Below, one piece after another: positions 1 to 12,715 of a stretch of DNA of 64,000 bases. Origin of the DNA: Kryptolebias marmoratus (lineage: Eukaryota > Chordata > Actinopteri > Cyprinodontiformes > Rivulidae); NCBI RefSeq assembly GCF_001649575.2, contig NC_051438.1, positions 7,956,424 through 8,020,423 of the forward strand, read 5' to 3'. Position numbers and translations under genes: made by a program. The notes beneath the pieces are model-generated. The model was given only the letters and a program-made list of their open reading frames with translations, did no database searches and was not told where the DNA came from. The number at the start of each line of letters is the position of its first letter. Positions within the stretch are counted from its first letter, which is position 1.

Positions 1-905
1 AGTCAATCACTGCGATCAGGTGATTTCTGTCCCTCTCTCTGAGACGTCTCCACCTGTCCTCAGGTGTTTTGTCCCTCTCCTCATGAACAAACTGCTCCAT
101 CTGTCTCAGGTCTGAAGGGTTCCTTCTCCAGATGTTTCAGCTCCTTCCACAGATGTTCATCAGGATTTAGGTCAGGGCTCAGAGGTCACTTCAGAACGGT
201 CCAATGTTTGGTTCTGAGCCATTCTTGCTGTTTTGGGTCATTATCCTGTTGGAGGACCTGTGACCTGTGACTGACACCAAGCTTTCTGACTCTGAGCAGC
301 ACATTTAGCTCCAGGAAGCCTTGATAGTCTTGAGATTTCATTGGACCCTGAACAGATTCAGGACCTCCTGTGTCAGAACCAGAACAGAACCGAGCCTCCT
401 CCATGTTCCTCTGTAGGTTCAGGGTTCTTCTCTTTGTTTCACAGAGCTGATGGGACTTGTTGTCAGAAAGCTCCAGTTTTGTCTCATCTGTCCAGAGGAC
501 GTTGTCTCAGAAGCTCTGTGGGTCGTCAGGATCCAGGGAGGTCGTCTCCGGTCCTGTGGACCTTAACCTTCTGAATAATCTGAGCCGCTGCAGTCAGAGG
601 AACATCCAGCTGCTTGGAGACGGTCTTATAGTCTTTACCTTTAACAGGATGTCAGTAATTGTCTTTCTAAGCTCCTGAGACAACTCTGTCCCCAGCTTTC
701 TGTGCTCCATGTTCAGTGAGGTACACACCATGATACCAAACAGCCCTGTGACTACCTGTCACCCTTTAAACAGACAGACTGACTGATTACAGGACTGAAG
801 ACACCTGTGATGCTGATTACAGGACACTCCTCAGTTTAACATGTCCCTGTGGACAGATTAGTCTTTTCTAGCAGTACCATCCTTTTTGTCAGGGTCAGTT
901 TGATT
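1..905 (-). mobile_element. Tc1/mariner transposon remnant, minus strand
   Basis: The minus-strand frame at 404-186 contains QQDNDPKQQEWLRTKHW, the Tc1 transposase motif around the second catalytic Asp (usual form DNDPKH). Further right (710 down to about 560) is the start of the transposase, MEHRKLGTELSQELRK, followed by helix-turn-helix-like sequence. The part between the DNA-binding region and the SDETK-type region is shortened and stops are frequent, so this copy is dead and internally deleted. The 5' flank of the element runs to about 905. The window edge cuts the 3' end. Confidence 0.75.
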
Positions 906-2081
906 TTTTTTTTTGTCAGTTTCAAAATTCAAACAGCTACAAATATTTTCTCTTAAAATTAGAGAAGAAAACCCAAGATTATATGGATACAAATAAATTT
1001 GTGTGTTCAGAGAAAAGCTGGTCACTTTGATGAACACAACGATAAGAAACAGCCCGCCTCGAGACAGGGTGGTGGACTCTTAGGAAACAGCACAGTCAGA
1101 TTTTGTTTCACCTCCACCTCAAAGTTTGATAGACTTCTCAGCTCAATTTAAACGCTTTAACGAGAGGGTTCAAACTTCATTTTCTCTGCTTCAAAGCTGA
1201 CAAATCACTTCGGCATGAGATCTTGTCCCACCCCTGTTGGACTTTCACATTTGTCCATTAAAAATCTTTATATTTGCAGGATGGCAAACTACCAACAAAA
1301 AAACCCAACAGTTGTAAAACTTTTGTAAATTCTGTAATCGTTTAGTGATTCTGTGTGCAGTCAGTCCATAATGTCATTTAAAACTTTCACCACAGTGTCA
1401 AAATCTCACTTCGGCCGAGGCAGTTTTGCAGATTTTTGGCTCTTCAGATTTTAAAGTTGTGTTCGGAGAAGTCATAGCACTTGCTGACTTGCACAAACCT
1501 CTGTGAGAAGTCGACCGACGGAGTCGGGTGGTCTAAGCATATTCAGCTGAACCCCTGCTGCTGCGGGATTACAAGTTCACCGGCGCGCCGCTCTCCCCTC
1601 CAATCATCCTCTGCCTTCAGGCAGATCCTAAAGCCAAGCGGTACAGGTGGCAATGTGGCAGACACACCATCATTAGAGGTTTTGTCAGTTTGGCTGTGAA
1701 CTGGGCGTCTCTGCTCCTTCTCCTCACATTTCCTGTTTGGTTTTGATCAAACTGAACTCTGATGACCAGGAGAATCTTAAATAAATCCTGTTACATTTGC
1801 TTTAACATGATATATCTGACCCACATTGTGTTCAAGCTGTCGTACTCTCAGCTTTGCTCATTTCTGTCCAATACTGGGACTATACAGTACTCTAGCAAGG
1901 TCACTGATCATACCACACTGTAGGCTTTCTTGTTCAAAGCTTCATGATGTGTTTATGTTGGCTGAAAGGCAATTTTTTTTCTGAGTGTGTTAAAGTCACT
2001 CATTAGGTATCAAAAAAGCAAAAATGAGAAAGGGCTTTTTTTTGTTTTTCTTTTGCTAAATAGTTAAGGTTCCACTTATTA

Positions 2082-2610
2082 CCTCCACCAAGGAGGTTGA
2101 GTTTTCTGTAGTTTGTCTGTCTGTCTGTGTACAAGATTACTCAAAAAAGTTAGGAACAAATTTTCATGAAAGTTTCAAGAAACGTCAATCATGATACGAG
2201 GGTCAAGATCACAAATGAGCTCGTGCTCTAACTCTGCAGCTGTAGAACAGGAAGGTTAAATTCCACAGCTGGACACCTCATGGGTCGCAGATGATGCCTG
2301 TTGATGTCAAGGTTCATGGGGTCAAAGGTAACCCCTTTGTTAAAACCTCCTCTCTGCTCCTACATGTGACCCTTTTGTTTCCTCCACCAAGGAGGTTCTG
2401 TTTCCTGTCGCGTCCGTTGGTTTGTCTGTCTGTCTGTCAGCAAAGATCAGGTAAAAACTAAAGAACAGATTTGGAGGAAATGTTCAGGAAATGTTGAGGT
2501 TGTTACAAAAACAATTGATAACATTTGGGTTCGGATCCAGATCACGATCTGTATCATACAGTTTTTTTATTCACTCTTTGGCCTTGGAGGAGGTTTGCGC
2601 TGTCTTCGTT
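2082..2610 (+). repeat. interspersed repeat with CCTCC/GGAGG palindrome, two units
   Basis: The 17-mer CCTCCACCAAGGAGGTT occurs at 2082-2098 and again at 2381-2397. Each copy is followed by a GTCTGTCTGT stretch and then related sequence. The internal part (about 2260-2345, GGACACCTCATGGGTC) recurs at 34575-34830. I recognise this as a common fish repeat but cannot name its class. Confidence 0.6.
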
Positions 2611-3879
2611 CATCATGTTTTAACTTGCAGTGCAGGAAAATCTACTGAACGTCTGCGTTACAACCCGGTATTGAAGTTGATGTGGATTTTATGTGATGGA
2701 TCTACCAACTCGTTTAACCCTAAATTAAGATTTTGTGATTTGGTAACTGCCAGCTGCTTTCAGAAGAAACATCATTTGTTTAATGAAGTCCATCTGTGCG
2801 TCATCAGTCACATCATCTCAGTATCTAATCACTAGTTGAAGAAGGCTCCAGCTAGTGATTTGCAAAATTACTAACTTATATGGGTGGTAATCTCCCGATT
2901 CGATTCATAAAATTTCACTAATTAAATAGGAAAAATGTCCTAAATTTTTGGAATGTTTACAAATTTCTGCAAAAATACAGCAAAAGGATGATTAGTAAAG
3001 TGCTTAAAAAATTGCCTGACAGCAGAATATCTGATTTCCTGCAGAATCTCACAAATTCCTGTCATGCTTCTCTTGATGTATTTTCATGTTGAAGAGTTTG
3101 CTCATCGTTCGTATTTTCTTGTTCAGTTTCAGTCATTTTGTACCAAATGAATTGACAGAAAAGGAGTTAAGATTTTTGGTTTCAGCAGAGCTGTCTGCTC
3201 CCCTCCCTGCTGCTAAATGAATATTGTTTTGTTTTTTGTTGATTACACTGCTTTTTCGATTGTTTGGAGCCGAAATTAAAATACTAGAAATCTGATTAGT
3301 TGCGCGGCCCTTGTGCATGTTGTCCCACCTCGTCCCATGCCATAAATTGTCCCATCACTGCACTTCGGCACATCGCAACAGGATGTTAATAACAAAAAAA
3401 AAATTAATTCTATTTTTGGCACTTTTTACAGTTGATTCAAAATAGTTTATGTTCACTTCGTGATACACTGAAAAATAAAAAAAGTTACAACCTTCAACTC
3501 TACTAAGTGCTCCACAAATCAAGGGGCACTATAGGCAGGTTGAGGGCACAAAGTTCTGGAGATAAACACATTAGAGTTTGGCTACAAATATATTAATATT
3601 ATATATATATTAGTGCAGATCACCTAAATTCATTGACTACTCTTGAGGAGAATTATTCAGAACTAGGAACAGAGATCAGAGTGTTTATTAAAAGAACTGT
3701 TTTAAGCCATTTGTGCAACAACACTGGTCTTCACTGGGAAAAAACAAAACTACAAAAAAAGTAAAAGAAAAACAACCTTCTACTCAAATAAAAACACAAG
3801 AATATAGTTGGGATCTGAAACCTCTCCAAACATACTGTAAGAAAAATGGTACTCTGTTTGTATGAGGAAAAACAAAAAC

Positions 3880-4060
3880 GAGCTCTTTAACCATAGTTGA
3901 AAACACTGTGTTGCACAAATCGGTAACCCCAAGAAACACTGTCCACACACTGAAGCATGGTGGCGGCAGCGTCATGATGTGGGTAGGGATGGTCTTTGCA
4001 GGGCATGGGAAATTAATCAGGCAAATTCTTAAAGCAAAATCCATTTTAGTCTGGTCCAGA
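3880..4060 (+). mobile_element. Tc1/mariner transposase fragment
   Basis: The + strand frame at 3908-4093 carries LKHGGGSVMMW, the strongly conserved Tc1 transposase segment between the first and second catalytic Asp residues, with sequence around it that no longer resembles the family. A short 5'- and 3'-truncated remnant. Confidence 0.65.
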
Positions 4061-7000
4061 ATAAATTTCATTTTTCTATCGGCACACAGGTAAAGCAGCA
4101 CTGCAGGGGTGTAAGAAAACACTCGGTTGTTGTCACTCAGCACAGAAGAACAGTTTGGTTAGGAAAGGTTCAAAATCTCTGTGACTAAATGTATTAAGCT
4201 TCTATAGACACTCCACGGCTGTGGGTAGGAGACAGATGTGAACCTTCAACGTTTTAATCAAAAAATACAAATCACTAAAAATACATATTTAAATACTTCA
4301 TTGTAAAGTTATGAAAGGGGAAAAGAACGTGGAATATTTTTTTTAAAGCTCTGGATTTTTCATATCAAAAAGTTAATTTAAAGGATAAATCCTTTCATGT
4401 TAGTGCACGGGTTATATTTGTTCGTACTGCAGTTTGATAACGTGCCGTGCTGACTGGAGTACAGGGAGAGCAGAGCCAGGACGGAGTTCCGGTCGTGTCG
4501 AGTTTGCCCCTCGTGACAGTCGGTTGGGTCGACGCTCGCTGAGATTCGCGACCAAAGGCTCAGCATATTGTTGTCAGCGGTGGCAAAGCAAGTTGGTAAA
4601 GATGATTTTTCCGGGACAGAAGGGCCCCCTGGTTTAAACAGTCAGTGCCGGGCACTGCAACATCTGACGGAAGCTGTCGAGTAAAGCTTTTTATTCCGCG
4701 TGTCAAAAGGGCAGAATAAAAAAGCAATATTTATGCTGGTGGTAGGTGAAGGAATGGGGCGGATGTGCTGACAGCATCAAGCTGTTCCGAGGCGCAGATG
4801 TACTGGAGCTGAAATTCTGCCCTGAAAAAATTCCTGCTGAGGAAGATGGACAGTGTGGACAGAATCATTCTCAGTGATCTTTTATCGGTGAGGTGAGAAA
4901 AGCAGAACAGGAGCAGTGAGACTTCAAGCTCAGCAGTCTGTTGGCAAAGAACATGGCTGACAGTGTTAGAAAAAAAAAAAGGAATGATGAATGTCGTAAT
5001 AACAGAGACCACTCCGGTGGAAGAAAATGAAGCCGACTAATAATGAATTAATGAATAAATGTAGATTTGTTATTACAATGGGACTCAGTTTTGCTGCTCT
5101 AGTTGTTTAAAAGTTGATTATTTTTAGTTTTTGCATAATCAATATCACAAAAAAACAGTTTGGATAAATTGTCGACTATTAAATTTAAGGTGGCCTTCAT
5201 TAATGCTCTTCCTGCCAATAATATACAGTATTTGGCCGGTCACATTAAATCCCACGCCAAGATGCTAAAGCAAAGAGAAAGTGGTGTTCTTTGTTCTGCA
5301 TGCTTTTTAAGATCGGCGGTTTGTGTGTTAATCTGGGTTGTAGTTTAAGTTAAAAACCGTTCAAGAAAGTTGTAGCATAGGGGGGTATAAGTATAGTCTG
5401 ATTTGGACCCAGTTGTTAAATTCCAGCAGGATCAATATTTGCACTTTATGGGATCTGCTGCAGCTTCCCTTTCTGCCTGCAGACAGGAAACAATATCACA
5501 AGTAAGAGTAGAAAATCACCATGGCTGTCAGTTTTACTGAGGGAAACTAGAGGTTTTAATGCAGACTGGCTGGGGTTTTTATTCGTTCATTCTTCCTGTG
5601 GAAACTTTGAAACCTGTCTGTGTCTTTTCAGAGACAGAGGTGATTGTTTAAGTCTGGAATGTAAAGCGTTACTCCAAATTGAAACACGAACTGAGGGCAC
5701 AGAAAATAAATAATCTGAGATCCAGTTTGACAGATCCACTCCTTAATAATCTGGAACAGAGTACCCCCCCCCACCACCACCACCCCTTTCTGTCTTTTTA
5801 TTTAACGATGGTCACATAATGACTGACTCTAGCACAGCAGATACCACTAAACCAATTAATAAGTAGATAATCCACATTAGTCTGTTTAAATACCTGATGC
5901 AGTTTGGTTATAGTTATCCCTTCTGAAGACGCAGCCACATTGGGAGACGAGCATTGAGTTGGTCATAGTTGGTCAAAACAGTTTAATAACAATACCACAG
6001 AAGAAGAAATAAAGCGGCGGGGCTCCCCATTTTAAAGTAACACAACCACGATAACAGAGTTTTCAAAGGTGTTACAGTCAGGTCAATCTGAATAACAAAA
6101 CAAATGACATTCTGTGTAATTATAACACAAGAGAAATACAACCCAGTTACACTACCTCTTCAAAGCCAAACAGCTTTGTGATTTATAACACAAAATGTTT
6201 AGATGTTTGCAGCTCAAAACAACATGCCAGGCTCCTGACACCTCAAGTCATAAATATCGTAACTGACAACAAAAACTGGTTACCTACTATGCACCAGAAT
6301 TATATTCCGTTTTGTTTTCTTTGTATATATTACAAAATCATATATCAGTTCCATTTTCAGAGGAGATAAGTTGATACTTTTATATTGCTTCTCATGTGTG
6401 CTGACGCTTTGGATGACAGCAGATTTTTTTTTTTTTTGTTATTTATTTAAAGGAATTACAAACAACATCCAAACCTCGAGACTGTGTGAAAACACGGGCA
6501 TTAAACGATGAATTTAATTTCGTGACGGTTCTGGGGAAAACGGGAACAGATGTGCGTTCTGTGAGGCAAAGAAAAAGCAGCAAAAATAGGAGCGACTTCA
6601 CTTCCTGTTTTGACGGGTTTCTTTGTTGGATTTCTGGTCGATCATTAAATGAACTAACAAATGTTTATTAGTAATTAAGACAGCGATACGGTTTATGTGA
6701 ATGATTGAGTAAAACATTGAGACTGTTGTAGGGCAATTTGACAGGAATCTGCTTTTCTGAAATCTACAAAATACTAAATTTCTCTCAGGTTAGTAAAATT
6801 TTCTGATCCTTAAAATCACAGATCATGTTCAGCCTTTGTCCTCGTGTATAAATGTTTTTTTTTTACCAGCTGTCAAAAGCAATAATAGCTAGGATTGGGG
6901 GTGTTGAATTCATCAGAAATGGGATTACCGTTTACGAACTCAACTGATCACTGATAGTTTTTACCATTTCAACATGAAAGCGTTGATCTCGGCTGTCAGA

Positions 7001-7845
7001 AAATGAAGCATTTCACTACTAAAGGGATGTAGAGAAAATTGTGGACTTTTAGGGAGTCCGTTTTACCACAATCCAAGGTCTTAGAGACAAACGTCATCAT
7101 TATGTAGGAAAAGAACACGCCGTTTTTCTTTGCCTGTTCCCCTCAGCTGTCATAGCAAACGTTTTTCTGCCTTGAAAACGGGAGAAAAAAAGACATTCAT
7201 TATAGTTCATGACACTGCAAAATTGCGACACTGTATTTTTCCTCTGAAAATTTGTACAGAACTACAAAAGAGGTTTGACTATTATAACTTTGTAGAGATT
7301 TTTCTTCTGGTTTGTTGCATACTAGGTGTTTAACCCTGGGTCAAGAAAGTTTGCTAAGTGGCCAGAGTTTTTCTTAGTGAGGGCCAGCCTTTAATGTAAA
7401 AAAAAAAAATGGTAATAGTAAAATGAATAAACTGATGACAGATTTAGACCTAATTATCCTGTCAGTATCATCTCATACCATATTTAATAAAATCTGTTAT
7501 GATTCATTTTTTAGATTATTATTTAAAATTTCTTGCTGAATTAATTGGCAGTTTTTCTGCAAAATGATTTTTGAAGACATAGTTGCACAATATGATTCTG
7601 ATTGGCCAATTTAGTAGTGAAATTGGTGGAAAATGTTTGTAGGAAATGAAAAGTTAAACCTAAAATTTTTGGTCTGGGAAGAAAAAAAAAAACTTCACAA
7701 GCCTCAAATGCAGAGGTGACTTGGTAAATTGCAGCTAAAGGAACCTGAATAACCCCCACACCACAGGCGGTGTGTACTAACTCAAATGGTATACCAAAGT
7801 TTTAATGCCTTCATGAGCTAAAATCAGACTTAATTAAAGAAATCT

Positions 7846-8990
7846 CAGTTTGCTGCATGACTTTGACTCGTGAACCGGAAGACTTCTGGAACAACATCCT
7901 TTAGACCAGTGGTCTCCAAGCTTGGTCCTCGAGGGCCACCATCCTGCAGGTTTTACTTGTTTCTCTGCTCCAACACACCTGATTTGAATCAGTGTCATTA
8001 ACAGGCTTCTGCAGAACATGAAGATGTGATTAAACCACTGAATCAGGTGTGATGGAGCAGAGAAACAAGGAAAACATGCAGGATGGTGGCCCTCCAGGAC
8101 CAGGATTGGAGACCCCTGCTTTAGACAGATGAGATCAAAGTAGAGATGTTTACCCAGAATGCACAGCAGCATGTCTGGAGCAAACCAAACACAGCATATC
8201 AGCACAAATACCTGTCAGCAACTATCAAGCATGGTGGTGGTGTGGTGATGGTTTGGGCTTGTTTTGAAGCCATAGGACATGACTAACCCCGTCTAACCCC
8301 TTAGAGGGCGAGTTTCATGTCTTGACGCTTGGTGGGTATTATTGGTTCTGGAGAGACCATAGATCAAACCCAGATGGTCCAAAGAGATGTCAATCAAAAG
8401 GGGAGGGCCTGCACAGCCATTTTGAAACCATAGTTTTGAAAGAACCGCACCACTTTGAATTCAAAATTAAGTGTGACGGGCCGTTGGCTTTTTAACCGGT
8501 TATTTGGACCATTACAGCACGTTGATTCTTCTCTTTCGCAGCCGTTCTGTTGTCGATCAGCTGCTGTGTTTGGGACCACTGTCCTGTTGCGCCGTGACCC
8601 GGTTTGGTCCTCCAGCTGTCGGACAGATAGCCTCACATTCGACCCTAGAATCATTTGGGTTAAACACCAGAAGCTCAACCTGACTGAAACGCCGTGGGAC
8701 CTTCAGAGAGCTGAGCAGAAACAAAGTCTGCAAGTCTCAGAAGTAATGTTGTGAAAAAGAGTGGGCCAGAATTCCTCCACAACAATGTGTGAGACTGATA
8801 AAGTCAGACAGAAAACAACTTTTGAGAGTTATCGCAGCTGAAGGAGATTCTACAGGATGCTCATGTTCAAGACAGTTTCTCTCGCACCGCTTTTTCATTT
8901 TGGCTTTATTTCTATTTAACAAATGATGTCATGGTGGAATCTGTTGTGCATTTTTCTACCCTTGAGGCTAGATGTAAATGTTTAAAAAGC
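7846..8990 (+). mobile_element. Tc1/mariner element with nested MITE and internal inversion
   Basis: The + strand transposase sequence DFWNNIL ends at 7898 and resumes at 8127 as DETKVEMF once the MITE at 7907-8118 and one target duplication are discounted. It continues to KHGGG near 8229. The segment about 8488-8655 is in the opposite orientation: its minus strand reads NVRLSVRQLE and then a decayed DNDPKH region. The + strand resumes at about 8660 with the transposase end (near 8755-8815) and the 3' flank to about 8990. 5'-truncated and inactive. Confidence 0.7.
7907..8118 (-). mobile_element. hAT-type MITE copy 1 (212 bp), in a Tc1
   Basis: Imperfect palindrome starting CAGTGGTCTCCAAG and ending GGAGACCCCTG. 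It is flanked by an exact 8-bp duplication CTTTAGAC (7899-7906 and 8119-8126), the hAT signature. The arms carry the CTCGAGGGCCACCATCCTGC motif shared with the other copies. The asymmetric centre is in the opposite orientation to copies 3 and 4. Confidence 0.9.
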
Positions 8991-9479
8991 TGATAACTGG
9001 ATCCGTTTTTATTATGTCCTGATGCATAAAGACCCAACTGAGAGAGGGTGGACTTTATGTCTTCTGTGCCCACCTTTCATGATCCCACCATCCCGCTGAA
9101 GCCGGCTCATCCCAAAAACGAGCAAAGGGTACAGTCGTGACGGCTTTGAGGCCACGCGCTTGCTCGGTTCCATAGCACCTTCGCTCGTCAGCCCGACCTC
9201 AAAGGGACTCAGAAGATCCTCTATCAAGGGCTCTGAAAACAAAACGAATCAGTGTGCTGCTGAGCGTCAGCGGTGCACCAGTAGGTGGCAGTACAGGCCA
9301 GCTGCCTTTTAACAGCCTGCCATCTCTGCATTGCAGCCCGTTAAGTGGCGTGACAGAGCCAACTAACCTAAATCATAATCTCTCAGTGACCTTTAATGTT
9401 CATGCACACCTCACCTACAGCTGTTACAGAAGCATGTAATAATAGGAGTTTGGGATCTTTCTGCTCCGTTTGGCTTGTC

Positions 9480-10100
9480 AGGACGGTTGTAGGAACCAGC
9501 CGAGCCGGACTCCCGTTACCAAGCTGCTCGGTTTGAACGATGAGTTCACTTAATCACCAATGCACTGTGGGCGCTCGAGAGGCTTCAGTCTGCCTGGTTA
9601 GTATGAACGCAACATAATAAGTCCGCCATTTATCCTCCGCCGGCTGCATCGGGTTCAAGGCCCGAGATGATAGAGAATATTTTTCAGCTAATGGTAGAAA
9701 GTCCTCCTGCCAGCAACAAGCAGAAAGTAATTACCGCAAGGGAAACTGAAGAAGCTTTTGCCAGGCTCGAGGACGTGAACCGCAGCTCCTTCCGTCAGCG
9801 TGCTGGCACGTTTACAAGTTTTCCTCACTACGACAGCGTGCGCCTGTAACTCCCCCGCCCGCTCGTTCTGCGTTTGACATTTTCTTCTGAGGCCCGTCAC
9901 GAGCTTCAGACGCACACTGTGGGCCAGTAATTACTACGATGATGAGTCACAGATTCATTCGGGCAGCTTCTCGATTGGGCTCTGGCGTCTTAAGAACACG
10001 GAGCTGTGGCTTGTTTCGCGTTAACGTTTTCCACGCAGCTTCCTCAAATGGTACAGCGGCGTTCTCCGGACCCAGCCACCTCTGTGGGATTTTCATTTTA
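9480..10100. other. CpG-richer, non-repeat block; candidate conserved noncoding element
   Basis: This block contains noticeably more CpG than the surrounding AT-rich intron (for example around 9640-9660, 9850-9880 and 9960-10070) and no transposon similarity that I recognise. It holds GTAATTAC twice (near 9729 in a variant form and 9927) and an AP-1-like TGAGTCA at about 9943-9949. Short open frames cross it on both strands but resemble no family. Its function is unknown; the regulatory suggestion is inference only. Confidence 0.25.
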
Positions 10101-10745
10101 TTTTATATACTTTACAGCACGTTTCTATTAATAGGCCGGGGAGCTCCGTGCAGCTGAACAAGCAGAAAAGAGAAGCCGAGTCATCCATCCCTCCCCGGAA
10201 CAAGCAGCTCCACTAACAGAAACAAAACGATCATCAGAAAGAAAGTGCTAAATAATTAAACACCAGGAAAAGAAGAAAAACTACCTTGCTAGATGAGTTT
10301 TGCTTTAATTACAAGTTTGTTTGTTTTGTGTTATGTATGGAACAGGTGAGAAAACTCAAGTCTAGATTAAAATTGTTCCATTTTATTCACCTGTTGACTA
10401 TTTCTATTGATTTATCAGTCAACATAAACCTCTTTAGGTGCCAGAGGGGAGTTTGATTCCTACAGAAGAATCTAGTTATCTTTTATGGCTGAATAAACAT
10501 TGTGATTACAGAATTAAAAACAAATTTGGAGCATTTGTCATTTCTACATCTTTACCCTTTTTATGAGTGTTTTTAGAGCCATTTCCCCCTGGGAAAGAAG
10601 TGGCTGCGTAGTTATAGTTCATAATTGTTTACTTTTCGTCTGGTGTTTTTTTTTTTTTTTTTTTCTTTGAGGTTTCATTTGTTGGTTGTGAGAATAAGAA
10701 ATTCATGACATGGTTTTAATGTGTTATCACTGTGAATAATATATA

Positions 10746-11690
10746 CAGTAAGCTGCAAATGGATTCAGCCCCTTTTCTTTGTCCTGTTGCTCTGAAACCT
10801 GGAATTTAAAATTCATTTTAAGGGTTTTGTATCTTTTAATTTACAGGATATACATACTATTTTTGAAAATGCAAATGCAAATCAACAAAATCAAAATCAA
10901 CAAGTAATAAGATGAACTCAGAAAACCTGAGTGTACGTAACTATTACCCCCATCTTTTTTTTCTGACCAGTTTCCCCAGTCCTGCTGATGGGAACCAACC
11001 CCACAGCAAGATGCTGCCACCGCCGTGCTTTACTGTGGGATGATGAGAGGTGTTAGGTTAGGTTTGTGCCAGACATTGTGTTCTCCGTGACAATCAAAAA
11101 GAGGTCAACTTTAGTATCATCTAGCCACAGCACCTTCTTCCACGTTTTTTGGGGAGTTTCCACTTTGCTTTTTTACAACTTCCAAATACTTCGTCTATTT
11201 TTATTTTTTATTTTTAAGTAATGATTTTGTCTTGGCCACTCTCCCATGAAGCCCTGCTCTGTGCAGCTTGTAGTCGACCTCTGGACAGATCCTCCCATCT
11301 CTGCAGAAGAGCTGCAGCTCCATCAGGGTTAGCTTTAGCCTCCTGGATGTTTCTCTGATTAATGCCCTCCCTGCTCGGCCTGTGAGCTTCGGTGGATGAC
11401 CCCCTGTTGGGAGGTTTGTTGTGGTGGCATAATCATTTCATTTTCTAATAATGGATTTAATGGAGCTCTGTGGGATGTTTAGGGTTTGAAGGGTATTTTT
11501 TATATAACTCAACCCTGATCTGTAATTGTCCACAACTTTGTCTCTGACCTGTGTGGAGAACCCCTTGGTCTTCATGCTGTTTTTTTTTGCTGGTGGTAGC
11601 TCTTACTACTTAAAGCTCTTGCACTGGTGTTGATTCTGTTTGCCATCAGAAAATGTGTGTATATACTGAGATCATTTAATACTTACACAC
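10746..11690 (-). mobile_element. Tc1/mariner remnant, minus strand
   Basis: Begins after a TA at 10744 with CAGTAAGCTGCAAATGGATTC, a decayed form of the terminal repeat seen also at 29280 and 53144. GCTGCCACCGCCGTGCTTTACTG (11012-11034) is the reverse complement of the transposase KHGGGS codons. The right part (about 11560-11690) matches 30340-30455. Many stops; inactive. Confidence 0.7.
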
Positions 11691-12518
11691 AGCTTCTAAA
11701 TTTTACTGTCTTTGTACACTGGTGTACAAGGAAATTGTGGGCGCTCTATGCAAAAACAATGAACTATTAAAATAATATATACACTAATAATACAAACATG
11801 TACACAGTAGTTCAATTTACAAAGAAAAAAAAGGATTAAATGTGTGTTGGATTGTTTTTTTGTTTACGAATTTTAGCATAAAGCTTGTGCTGGAAAGCAG
11901 GATTGATATTAATGTAACTACACACACATCAACAGTAAAAATATTTTAAAAATGCTTTACGAAGTGATTTATAAGCTACCATCAAGAGTTTTCCTTTACA
12001 GCTGGATTCTTAATCAATAAAGACTGGTAAGCAGTGCTTGTGTCCAGGATTTTAAATTTTATTTTTATTTTACTTTGCTTTTCTTTTACTTTACTTTACT
12101 GAGCCTGCTTGAGAACCTTGGGCTGTACTCTAGAAACCTCATGAATGAAATGAATGATTTTTCTGCAAGTATCAGGAAAGTCTGATCTGTCTTGTTGCAA
12201 AAAAAAAAAAAAAAAAAAAACTTCAAGCAGTCCAACAAACTTTTTCCAGATTTCTAAAAAACAAACAAAAAGCTGAGGCTCTCGCCAGTCAAATGTTGGC
12301 TTTAATCCTTTTTTTGGATTCATCATGTCCTGGATGACTTCTTCACCAGCATACGTGATAAAGAATGGCATAATTTTGTCCCATGGGCTGAAGAGGTTGA
12401 TGCAGATGGACACCTTTTGTAAATTCGAAATGCGATATTTTAATAATTTTGTAGATTTAACACAAAACCAGATGAAAATGTGCAATATTAAGTAATTAAC
12501 TATGTTTATTTTTTATTA

Positions 12519-12715
12519 TAGGGACAGTGGGTATATTGGTAGAAGGATGTTAGAGATGCAGCGGCCAGGAAAAAGACAAAGAGGAGACATATGGATGCAG
12601 TTGGAGAGGACATGGAGGTAGCTGGAGGGAGGACAGAGGACACAGAAGACAGAGTTAGATGGAGGAGGAGGACTCGCTGTGAAGACCCCTGAAAAGGGAA
12701 CAGCCAAAAGAAAAA
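12519..12715 (+). mobile_element. RTE-like LINE, 3' end only
   Basis: Codes in pieces for the LINE reverse-transcriptase C-terminus (SGYIGRRMLEMQ-type sequence, then [16 protein letters not shown] sequence), followed directly by the 3' tail ending GGGAACAGCC plus AAAAG. Closely similar to 48186-48360 and to the minus-strand copy at 62700-63290. A 5'-truncated insertion. The clade assignment (RTE-like) is from memory and not certain. Confidence 0.7.

Noticed and set aside
4430..4720. CpG-rich stretch as a promoter or first exon
   Set aside because: CpG content is raised, but there is no PIGG N-terminal sequence, no clear initiator and no splice donor after a plausible coding start; left as unexplained.
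9667..9849. 60-codon frame in the CpG-richer block as a small gene
   Set aside because: Short, unlike any family I know, overlapped by an equally open frame on the other strand; composition alone explains it.
12096..12485. 129-codon minus-strand frame
   Set aside because: Part of its length comes from a poly-A run read as phenylalanine; no domain was recognised.
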